From positions 6,322,501-6,386,500 of the forward strand of contig NC_092616.1 of assembly GCF_047663525.1 (NCBI RefSeq): a stretch of DNA of 64,000 nt, read 5' to 3'. Position 1 is the first letter of the stretch, and each line of letters starts with the position of its first letter. This DNA is from Anas platyrhynchos. Lineage: Eukaryota > Chordata > Aves > Anseriformes > Anatidae. This document shows, piece by piece, positions 32,601 through 41,200 of the stretch. The position numbers and the translations under genes were made by a program. Under the pieces are notes generated by a model. That model was not told where the DNA came from. It made no database searches and worked only from the letters and a program-made list of their open reading frames with translations.

Positions 32601-35054
32601 TCAAAGGGTATGGGGGTCAAGGTGTTTGGGGTTATGGGGTTTGGGTTTTGGGGTCAAGGGTTATGGGGTTTGGGGTCAAGGGGCCAAGGGGTCAAAGGGT
32701 CAAGGGGGTTGGGGTTTGGGGTTACGGGGTTGTGGGCTCAAGGGGTCATGGGGTCAAGGGTTTGGGGGTTTGGGGTCAAGGGGGTTGGGGTTAAGAGGTT
32801 GTGGGGTCACGGGGTCACGGGTTATGGGGTCACGGGGTCATGGGGTCATGGGGTCAAGGGTTTGGGGTCAAGGGGTTGTGGGGTCAAGGGGTATGGGGTT
32901 ATAGGGTTATGGGGTTTGGGGTCAAGGATTGTGGGGTTGTAGGGTCAAGGGGTTGTGGGTCAAGGGTTTTGGGGTCAAGGGGTCAAGGGGGTTGGGGTCA
33001 AGGGTTATGGGGTTTGGGGTCAAGGGGTTGTGGGGTGAAGGGGTTATGGGGGTTGGGGTGAAGGGGTTTGGGGTCAAGGGGTCAAGGGGTGTGGGGTCAA
33101 GGGGTCATGGGGTCAAGGGGTCAAGGGGGTTGGGGTTATGGGGATTGGGGTTACAGGGTCATGGGGTCAAGGGTTATGGGGGGTTGTGGAGTCAAGGGGT
33201 CATGGGGTCAAGGGGTTAAGGGGGTTGGGGTCAAGGGGGTTGGGGTTTGGAGTCAAGGGGTCAAGGGGTGAAGGGGTTATGGGGATTGGGGTTACAGGGT
33301 AATGGGGTCAAGGGGTCAAGGGGTTTGGGGTCAAGGGGTCAAGGGGTAAAGGGGTCATGGGGTCAAGGGGGTTGGAGTTATGGGGTTTGGGGTTTGGGGT
33401 CAAGGGTTGTGGGGTGAAGGGGTTATGGGGTTTGGGGTCAAGGGGGTTGGGGTTTGGGGTTATGGGGTCAAGGGTTATGGGGTCACGGGGTCAAGGGGTC
33501 ATGGGGTCAAGGAGTTATGGGGTCATGGGGTAAAGGGGTTTGGGGTTTGGGTTTATAGGGATTGGGGTCAAGGGGGTTGGGGTTGTGGGGTCATGGGGTC
33601 AAGGGGTCAAAGGGTCATGGGGTCAAGGGGTTTGGGGTCAAGGGGGTTGGGGTCAAGGGGGTTGGGGTTAAGGGTTTGGGGTTATGGGGTTGTGGGGTCA
33701 AGGGTTATGGGGTTTGGGGTTATGGGGTTTGGGGTCAAGGGGTCAAGGGGTCAAGGGGGTTGGGTCAAGGGGGTTGGGGTTTGGGGTTACGGGGTTGTGG
33801 GCTCAAGGGGTCAAGGGGTCAAGGGGTCAAGGGTTTGGGGGTTTGGGGTCGTGGGTTTTGGGGTCAAGGGGTTTGGGGTCAAGGGGTCATGGGGTTATGG
33901 GGTTATGGGGTTTGGGGTCAAGGGGGTTGGGGTTTGGGGTCAAGGGGTTTGGGGTTATGGGTTTTGGGGTCAAGGGGCCAAGGGGTCAAGGGGTTTGGGG
34001 TCAAGGGGTTTGGGGTCAAGGACTTATAGGGTCAGGGTGTTATAGGGTCAGGAGATTCTGGGGGCCGGGGACGATTCAGATCCGGGCTGGGGGGGTTTTT
34101 TGGGGGGTCAAGAAAGCTTTGGGGGTCGAGAAGATTTGGGATCAGGACAGATTTGGGGTCGGGACGGATTTGGGGTCGGGATGGATTTGGGGTCATTTTT
34201 TGGGGTGTCCCCCCCCCCAGGTGACGTCGCTGCCGGTGTCGGAGGCGCTGATCGAGCGGGAGCGGGGGGCGCAGCTGCGGCGCTGGCGGCAGACGCGGGG
34301 GGAGCTGCAGCGCCCCCCCCCCCCCAGCCTCCACGGGGCCCGCGCCATCCGCCGGGGGGGGGCGGGGGGGGGAGCCGAGACCCCCCCCCAATTCCCTGGG
34401 GGGTCCCTCAAATTCGGGGGGGGGTCGCTCGGGGAGGGGGAGAGCCGTAAAGGCGAAGGGGGGGGGTTGAAGGAGCCCCCCCTATTTGAGGAGGGGGCTG
34501 CGGGGGGGGTGGGGGGGGAAAAATTAAGGGGGGGGGGCCAAGGGTTGAAGGAGCCCCCCCAGTTTGGGGAGGGGGCTGCCGGGGGGGTGGGTGAGGGGAA
34601 ATTTGGGGGGGGGGCACTGGGGGAGAAGGAGAGCCCGGAATTTGGGGGGGGGGGTCAAGGTTTGAAGGAGCCCCCCCAATTAGGGGAGGGGTCCCCGGGG
34701 GAGGTGGGAGCCCCGAAATTAGGGGGGGGGGCGCGGGGGGGTGGGGAGACCCCGAAATTGGGGGGGGGTCCACAGGGAACCCCGGAATTCGGGGGGGGGT
34801 CACGGGGGGAAAAGGGACCCCCGGAATTTGGGGGGGGGTCCCAGGGGGATTTGGGGGCCCCGAAATTCGAGGGGGGGTCCCAGGGGGAGAAGGAGCCCCC
34901 CAAATTGGGGGGGGGGCGCCGGGGGCTGCTGGAGCGGTGCCGGGAGCGGCTGCAGGGGAGGCGCAAAGGGGGGGGGGGGCGGCGGACGAGGAGCCCCCCC
35001 CCACGGCCAGAGACCCCCCCCGGTGAGGAGGGGCCGGTGAGTGTCTTTGATTGA
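18846..35054 (+). CDS. TBC1D10B: TBC1D10B, TBC-domain Rab GTPase-activating protein
   Basis: Known role: RabGAP acting on exocytic and endosomal Rabs such as RAB3A, RAB22A, RAB27A and RAB35. Nine coding exons join in frame with GT-AG sites: 18846-20665, 21558-21657, 22642-22749, 22840-22946, 24587-24701, 26503-26568, 27956-28145, 32148-32302 and 34221-35054, giving 1,164 codons against about 808 in human. The ends of exon 1 ([17 protein letters not shown]) and exons 2-8 align closely with mammalian TBC1D10B. The catalytic arginine finger is IEKDLHR (Arg about residue 697) and the glutamine finger is YCQ (about 732-734), both intact. Excess length comes from repeat growth in exons 1 and 9. Paralogues TBC1D10A/C lack this long N-terminus. 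The start METG matches the mammalian N-terminus. Confidence 0.96.
20666..21557. repeat. TBC1D10B intron 1: ACCCCATAGCCTTGGGACC array
   Basis: About 37-40-bp units, for example CCCACCCCATAGGGTCAGG then ACCCCCTTTTCCCCC, filling 20690-21440. The final 110 bases before exon 2 are unique. Confidence 0.88.
21658..22200. repeat. TBC1D10B intron 2, left: CTGCCCCATAGAGGG array
   Basis: Roughly 40-50-bp units with TGCCCCATAAGTGGG and TATTTGGGGGGGTTTC words. No coding signal; minus-strand open frames are repeat readings. Confidence 0.85.
22201..22641. repeat. TBC1D10B intron 2, right: CTCCCAGTGCCTCCCAGT array
   Basis: The same CCCAGT-based minisatellite family and orientation as in FBXL19, HCFC1R1 and THOC6. 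It runs directly into the exon 3 acceptor CCCCCCAG. Confidence 0.9.
22947..24586. repeat. TBC1D10B intron 4: CCACGCCCC (Sp/KLF-like) array
   Basis: 1.6 kb of GGCCACGCCCACCTGACC and GACCACGCCCCCTTTTG units, with two higher-order copies beginning with CCATTAACCCCTTCCC. It includes a short copy of the exon 5 acceptor edge at 23811-23836. Confidence 0.9.
23811..23836 (+). repeat. Copy of TBC1D10B exon 5 acceptor edge
   Basis: Matches the real junction at 24578-24603: the tract CGCCCCCAG followed by the first 17 exon bases (GCAGCAGGACCTGTACC). It then diverges into ATTAACCCC repeat, about 770 bases upstream of the real exon. Confidence 0.9.
24702..26502. repeat. TBC1D10B intron 5: GGGGACATTTGGGG array
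   Basis: 1.75 kb of 12-15-bp units (GGGGACATTTGGGGAC, GGTGTTGGGGACATT, TATATTGAGGATATT). The sense transcript is G-rich. Unique sequence returns in the last 40 bases before exon 6. Confidence 0.92.
26569..27955. repeat. TBC1D10B intron 6: GGGGCCATATAGGG and TTATAGGGCC arrays
   Basis: 26575-27235 uses GCCATATGGGGCCTTATGGG words of about 10 bases. 27235-27925 changes to CCTTATAGGGCCTTATAGGG with GGATTTGTAGGG variants. The real acceptor is CCCTATAG at 27955. Confidence 0.9.
28146..29160. repeat. TBC1D10B intron 7, left: array carrying five copies of the exon 7 donor edge
   Basis: Units of about 130-210 bases contain AAATACAGCGGGGTCTGCCA, CCGTCCGAAAATGTTG, GGTGGAATGGGGAGACCTGA and a copy of the last 25 exon bases plus donor. 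Copies end at 28305, 28437, 28646, 28851 and 28979. Confidence 0.93.
29161..32147. repeat. TBC1D10B intron 7, right: about 165-bp higher-order repeat
   Basis: About 16 tandem units, each with CTATAGGTTCTTGAGTGTAG, AATCTTGGTTCCC, runs of GGGTTCCCGTTGGG, and CCCATGGGTTTTGGGGTC. The TTTTCTATAG word in each unit resembles an acceptor. A copy of the exon 8 acceptor edge sits at about 31340-31482. Confidence 0.92.
31340..31482 (+). repeat. Copy of TBC1D10B exon 8 acceptor and first 50 exon bases
   Basis: Near-identical to about 32060-32199: GATCCAAGCCTTTTAGGG, the pyrimidine tract, CCCCACCTAG at 31421-31430, then exon bases reading [17 protein letters not shown]. It breaks off into the intronic unit TTTTCCATAGGTTCTTGAG, about 720 bases upstream of the real exon 8. 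Confidence 0.95.
32303..34220. repeat. TBC1D10B intron 8: GGGGTCAAGGGGTTATGGGG array
   Basis: 1.7 kb of words GGGGTCAAGGGG, GGGTTATGGGGTTTGGGG and GGGTCATGGGG with no fixed long unit. 34020-34220 is less regular (GGGTCGGGACGGATTTGGGG). Confidence 0.9.
34221..35054 (+). CDS. TBC1D10B: TBC1D10B terminal exon with Gly/Pro repeat tail
   Basis: Begins [19 protein letters not shown] and [11 protein letters not shown], the conserved end of the TBC region. It then has a short HGARAIR motif and about 230 residues of imperfect repeats ([16 protein letters not shown] type). Mammals have a lysine/glutamate KEKERQKQ tail here instead. The stop is TGA at 35052-35054. A cryptic GGCCG|GTGAGT donor lies 16 bases before it, so an extra 3' exon cannot be excluded. 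Confidence 0.85.
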   Translation: MTSLPVSEALIERERGAQLRRWRQTRGELQRPPPPSLHGARAIRRGGAGGGAETPPQFPGGSLKFGGGSLGEGESRKGEGGGLKEPPLFEEGAAGGVGGEKLRGGGQGLKEPPQFGEGAAGGVGEGKFGGGALGEKESPEFGGGGQGLKEPPQLGEGSPGEVGAPKLGGGARGGGETPKLGGGPQGTPEFGGGSRGEKGPPEFGGGSQGDLGAPKFEGGSQGEKEPPKLGGGRRGLLERCRERLQGRRKGGGGRRTRSPPPRPETPPGEEGPVSVFD

Positions 35055-37000
35055 CAGCTCGATTTGATCCCTTGTGTTTGATTGACAGCTCGATGTGATG
35101 GATAGAATTGATTGACAGCTCCAATTGATTGATAGTTTGTTGATTGACAGCTCAATTTGATCGATATCCCTTTGATTGACAGCTCAATTTGATGGATAGG
35201 TTTGATTGACAGCCCCCTTGGAGTGATGGCTCTTTGATTGACAGCTCACTTTGATTGATAGATTTGATTGACAGCTAAATTTTATGAATGAGTCTTTGAT
35301 TGACAGCTCAATTTGATTGATATCCCTTTGATTGACAGCACAATTTGATGAATAGCTTTGATTGACAGCTCGATTTGATGGATAGGATTGATTGACAGCC
35401 CCATTGGAGTGATGGCTGCTTGATTGACAGATCAATTTGATGCCGTGTGTTTGATTGACAGCTCTATGTGATTGATAGAATTGATTGACAGCTCCGTTTG
35501 ATTGATAGCTCTTTGATTGACAGCTCGATTTGATAATCTGTTTGATTGACAGCTCTATTTGAGGGATAAGTTTGATTGACAGCTCCATTTGATCGATAGA
35601 TCTTTGATTGACAGCTCAATTTGATTGATATCCCTTTGATTGACAGCTCCATTTGATGAATAGCTTTGATTGACAGCTCAATTTGAGGGATAGAATTGAT
35701 TGACAGCCCCCTTGGAGGGATGGCTCTTTGATTGACAGCTCAATTTGATTGATATCCCTTTGATTGACAGCATAATTTGATGAATAGCTTTGATTGACAG
35801 CTCGATTTGATGGATAGGATTGATTGACAGCCCCATTGGAGTGATGGCTGCTTGATTGACAGATCAATTTGATGCCGTGTGTTTGATTGACAGCTCAATT
35901 TGAAGGATAGAATTGATTGACAGCTCCGTTTGATTGATAGCTCTTTGATTGACAGCTCAATTTGATTGATATCCCTTTGATTGACAGCTCAATTTGATGA
36001 ATAGGTTTGATTGACAGCTCAATCTGGTGGATAGAATTGATTGACAGCCCCCTTGGAGTGATGGCTGTTTGATTGACAGCTCAATTTGATGATCTATGTT
36101 TGATTGACCGTTCAATTTGATTGATATATTTGATTGACAGCTCCATTTGATCAATAGCTCTTTGATTGACAGCTCAATTTGATTGATATCCATTTGAATG
36201 ACAGCTCAGTTCTAGGGATAGGTTTGATTGACAGCTCAATTTGATTGATAGAATTGATTGACAGCTCTATTGGGCCTCTCTATTTGATTGACAGCTCCTT
36301 TTGACAAGTCATGTTTGATTGACAGCTCCATTTGATTGGTATCCCTTTGATTGACAGCTCAGTTTGATTGACAGCTGTGATTGACAGCCCTCTTGATAGA
36401 CAGTTTACTTTGATTGACAGCTCCCCGTGACTGACAGCTCTCCCCTTTGATTGACAGCCCCACCTCACCCTCTGATTGGCCGACTGACGCCTGTGATTGA
36501 CAGCTCGGATTGACCCCTAACACCGGCTCGGATGATTGACAGACCCGGCTGATTGACAGCTCCACCTGATTGAGAGCTCCATTTGATTGACAGCTCCATT
36601 TGATTGACAGCCCGGGTTGATTGACACCTCCACTTGATCGACACTCCAGGCAGCGCGTGATTGACAGCTCCGTTTGATTGACAGCTCCGTTTGATTGACA
36701 GCTCATCAAATAACAGCCCCTGATTGACAGCAGCCGGTGATTGACAGCTCAATTTGATTGACAGCCCCGTTTGATTGACAGCTCCACTTGATTGACAGCC
36801 CGGGTTGATTGACAGCCTCGTCTGATTGACAGCCGTGATTGACAGCTCCGGTTGATTGACATCTCCAGTTTGATTGACAGCTCCATTTGATTGACAGCCC
36901 GGGTTGATTGACAGCCCCATTTGATTGACAGCTCCAGTTGACACTTGATTGACAGCCCCGTTTGATTGACAGCCCCATTTGATTGACAGCCGCCTGGCCC
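35045..37000. repeat. 2-kb array of TTTGATTGACAGCTC units (PBX-MEIS/PREP decamer)
   Basis: Starts at the very end of the TBC1D10B frame and fills the spacer to the CD2BP2 promoter. The unit is about 25-35 bases, typically TTTGATTGACAGCTCAATT then TGATTGATAG. By eye I count about 68 exact TGATTGACAG decamers, all on the plus strand. Minus-strand open frames (ELSIKLSCQS type) are repeat readings. It may serve as TBC1D10B 3' UTR; no AATAAA was seen. Confidence 0.93.
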
Positions 37001-37380
37001 CGCCCCCGCTTATTTAACAGACTCCGCCCCCTCCCCTGACCCCGCCCCCTCCCCCCTCTCCCCCCCCGGGTTCTTTTTTGGGTGAAAAACAGCCAAAAAC
37101 GGCCCACGAGGAACCCGCCTTTTTCTTAGGGGTTGGGGGGGGGAGGGGGGATTTTTGGGGCGATTTCGGCGTTTTTGAGGGGTTTGGGGGGGGTCTCAGG
37201 GGGAGGGGGCGGGGCTAAAAATTCGGGACGCGGCGCCTTTAAGAGCTGCCAGCACCGCGACGCCGTTCCGGGAGGCACTTCCGCCCGGAGTTGGCGTCAC
37301 TTCCGCCCTCTCTCAGCGGAAACCGGAAGTCGGCCCCGGGTTCACTTCCGGGTCGCTGCGGAGAGCGGCGGCGGCGCCGG
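37001..37380 (+). promoter_or_regulatory. CD2BP2: CD2BP2 promoter and 5' untranslated exon end
   Basis: A GC-rich unique block with four ETS/GABP-type sites (CACTTCCG near 37276 and 37298, ACCGGAAGT at 37322, CACTTCCGG near 37343). It is followed by GCGGCGGCGCCGG and a good donor |GTGAGC at 37381. The downstream coding exon starts two bases after an acceptor, so a non-coding first exon ending at 37380 is expected. Confidence 0.75.
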
Positions 37381-38292
37381 GTGAGCGGCCCCGGCCCCCG
37401 GGGCTCATTTGCATATGCAAATTAGGGGCCTGGGGGGTTAAATAGCGTCCCGGGGGGGCTAATTAAGGTCTGAATGGGGTTAATTAGAGTCGGGAGGGGG
37501 TTAATTAGCGCCGCGGGGGGTTAATTGGGGTCCTGAGGGGGTTAATTAGGGCCTGGGGGGGGTTAATTAGGGCAGGGGGGGTTAATTAGGGGCCGGGGGG
37601 GGGTAATTAGGGCTTGCAGGGGGGTAATTAGGGGGTTGGGGGGTTAATTAGCGGCTTTGGGGGTGTTAAGGGGGGGCTGTGGGGGTTAATTGGGGTCTAG
37701 GGGGGTTAATTAGGGTCAAGGGGGGGTTAATTAGGGTCAAGGGGGGTTAATTAAGGCTCAGGGGGGTTAATTAGGGCTTCAAACGGGGCTAATTAGTGTC
37801 AAGGGGGGCTAATTAGGGATCAAGGGGGTTAATTAGGGATCAAAGGTGTTAATTGGGGGTCAAGGGGGGGTTAATTAGGGTCAAGGGGGGGCTAATTAGG
37901 GTCTGGGGGGGTTAATTAGGGTCTAGGGGGGGCTAATTAGGGTCTGGGGGGGCTAATTAGGGCTTGGGGGGCACTAATTAAGGGTTTGGGGGGGCTAATT
38001 AGGGTCTGGGGGGGCTAATTAGGGTCCGGGGGGGATAATTAGGGTCTGGGGGGGCTCCTTGGGCTCTCCAGGGTGTTAATTAGCACCTGTGTGGGTTAAT
38101 TAGGGCTTGGGGGGGCACTAATTAAGGGTTTGGGGGGGTCATTAGGGTCTGGGGGGGGATAATTAGGGTCTGGGGGGGACTAATTAGGGACTGGGGAGGC
38201 TAATTAGGGGCTGTGGTGCTTAAAGGGGTTAATTAGGGGTTAATTAGGGGGGTAATTAGCGTTAATTAGCGCTAATTAGGGACTAATTGCAG
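37381..38292. repeat. CD2BP2 intron 1: GGGGTTAATTAGGGTC array
   Basis: About 25-bp units, each with TTAATTAG or CTAATTAG. I count about 36 TAATTA cores. Near the 5' end (37407-37422) is the palindrome ATTTGCATATGCAAAT, two facing octamer motifs. The acceptor TAATTGCAG at 38292 lies at the array end. Confidence 0.92.
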
Positions 38293-38294
38293 CC

Positions 38295-41200
38295 ATGTCC
38301 AAGCGCAAAGTCACCTTCGAGGACCTGGAGGACGAGGACGAGCCGGGGCCCCCCCGCAAGAGGGTGAGGGGGGGGCGCTATGGGGCAGGGGGGGCTGTGG
38401 GGCAGCTATGGGGCGGATATGGGGCAGATTTGGGGTGCTATGGGGCGCTATGGGGTGGATTTGGGGTCTATGGGGCGGGTGTGGGGCGCTATGGGGCGGA
38501 TTTGGGGGTCTATGGGGCAGATTTGGGGGGCTATGGGGTGGGTGTGGGGCAGATTTGGGGCGCTATGGGGTGGATATGGGGGGCTGTGGGGCGTATTTGG
38601 GGTCTATGGGGCAGATTTGGGGTGCTGTGGGGCGGGTGTGGGGCAGGTGTGGGGCAGATTTGGGATCTATGGGGTGGATTTGGGGGGCTATGGGGTGCTA
38701 TGGGGCGGATATGGGGTCTATGGGGCAGGTGTGGGGCGGATTTGGGGCAGATTTGGGGCGCTATGGGGTGGTTATAGGGGGCTATGGGGCAGTTGTGGGG
38801 CGCTATGGGGCGGATTTGGGGGGCTATGGGGTGGATATGGGGCACTATGGGGCAGATATGGGGTCTATGGGGCGGCTATGGGGCGGATTTGGGGCGCTAT
38901 GGGGCGGGTGTGGGGGACTATGGGGCAGATTTGGGGTCTATGGGGCAGGTGTGGGGCAGATTTGGGGCAGATTTGGGGCGCTATGGGGTGGTTATAGGGG
39001 GCTATGGGGCAGTTGTGGGGTGCTATGGGGCGGATTTGGGGCGCTATGGGGTGGATATGGGGGGCTGTGGGGCAGATTTGGGGCGCTATGGGGCAGATAT
39101 AGGGGGCTGTGGGGTGGATTTGGGGGGCTATGGGGTGGTTATAGGGGGCTATGGGGCAGTTGTGGGGTGCTATGGGGCGGATTTGGGGGGCTATGGGGTG
39201 GATATGGGGCGCTATGGGGCAGATTTGGGGTCTATGGGGTGGATTTGGGGGGCTATGGGGTGGTTATAGGGGGCTATGGGGCAGATATAGGGGGCTATGG
39301 GGTGGATTTGGGGGGTTATGGGGCAGCTGTGGGGCAGATTTTGGGCGCTATGGGACGGCTATGGGGTGCTATGGGGCAGCTATGGGGTGCTATGGGGCGG
39401 ATTTGGGGGCTGTGGGGCGGGTGTGGGGCGGATTTGGGGGCGCTATGGGGTGGATTTGGGGTCTATGGGGTGGATTTGGGGCGCTGTGAGGTGTCTGTGG
39501 GGCGCTGTGGGTCACTGTGGGGTGTTATGGGGTCTGTGGGTCTCTATGGGGTCTGAGGGGTCTCTATGGGGTGTGTGGGGCACTATGGGATCTATGGGGT
39601 CTCTATGGGTTCTATGGGGTCTGTGGGGGTCTCTATGGGGTCTGTGGGTTTTTATGGGGTCTCTATGGGATCTATGGGGTCTGTGGGGTTTCTATGGGGT
39701 CTATGGGGCCTATGGGGCACTATGGGGTCTGTGGGTCTCAGGGGGTCTCTATGGGGTTTGTGGGGTCTCTATGGGGTCTCTATGTGGTCTCTATGGGGTC
39801 TATGGGGCACTATGGGGTCTGTGGGTTTTTATGGGGTCTCTATGGGGTCTCTATGGGGTCTCTATGGGGTCTATGGGGTCTCTATGGGTCTCTATGGGGT
39901 CTATGGGGCACTATGGGGTCTGTAGGGTCCCTATGGGGTCTGTGGGTCTCTATGGGGTCTCTATGGGATCTATGGGGTCTATGGGGCACTATGGGGTCTG
40001 TGGGGGTCTCTATGGGTTCTATGGGGTCTATGGGGTTTTTATGGGGTCTGTGGGTTTTTATGGGGTCTGTGGGTTTTTATGGGTTCTCTATGGGGTCTGT
40101 GGGATCTATGGGGTCTCTATGGGGTCTGTGGGGTCTCTGTGGGTCTCTGTGGGGTCTCTATGGGTCTCTATGGGGTCTATGGGTTCTATGGGTCTCTATG
40201 GGGCCTATGGGGCACTATGGGGTCTGTGGGGTCTCAGGGGGTCTCTATGGGGTCTGTGGGGTCTCTATGGGGCACTATGGGGTCTGTGGGTTTTTATGGG
40301 GTCTCTATGGGATCTATGGGGTCTGTGGGGTCTCCATGGGGTCTATGGGGTCTATGGGGCACTATGGGGTGTGTGGGGTCTCTGTGGGTCCCTATGGGGT
40401 CTGTGGGTCTCTATGGGGTCTCTATGGGATCTATGGGGTCTGTGGGGTTTCTATGGGGTCTATGGGGCACTATGGGGTCTCTATGGGGTCTATGGGGCCT
40501 ATGGGGCACTATGGGGTCTGTGGGTCTCAGGGGGTCTCTTATGGGGTCTATGGGGTCTCTGTGGGTCCCTATGGGGTCTGTGGGTTTTTATGGGGGGTCT
40601 GTGGGGTCTGTGGGGTCTGGGGGTCTCTTATGGGGTCTGTGGGGTCTCTATGGGTCTCTATGGGGTCTATGGGGCACTATGGGGTCTGTGGGGGTCTCTA
40701 TGGGGTCTGTGGGTCTCTATGGGGTCTCTATGGGGTCTGTGGGGTCTGTGGGTCTCTATGGGGTCTGTGGGTCTCTATGGGGTCTCTATGGGGTCTGTGG
40801 GTCTCAGGGGGTCTCTTATGGGGTCTGTGGGGTCTCTGTGGGTCCCTATGGGGTCTGTGGGTCTCTATGGGGTCTGTGGGTCTCTATGGGGTCTGTGGGG
40901 TCTCTATGGGGTCGCTGTGGGGCGCAGGAGGCGCTGGGCGGCCCCGGGAGCCGCTTTTCGGGGAAGCCGTCCCTGGACAGCGACGAGGACGACGACGACG
41001 ACGACGGGGGGGAGCTGGCCCCACAGCAGCTGCACGGTGCGGGGTGTGGGGCCGGGGGGTTATGGGGTCAGGGGGGGGGTTATGGGGTCACAGGGGGGGT
41101 TATGGGGTGATATGGGGTGTTATAGGGTCCTATAGGGTGTTATAGGGTGGCTATGGGGCACTATGGGGGGCTATGGGGTGATATGGGGTGGCTATGGGGT

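Noticed and set aside
35184-36944. Minus-strand frames reading ELSIKLSCQS and similar; also a superficial CRISPR-like array
   Set aside because: Repeat-unit translation only. Units are too short, the spacers are not unique, and the genomic context is vertebrate.
39297-41145. Plus-strand frames of 540-610 codons (MGSVGSLWG type) in CD2BP2 intron
   Set aside because: All three frames are open through the TCTATGGGGTCTG repeat. Real coding here is only the 109-base exon at 40928-41036.
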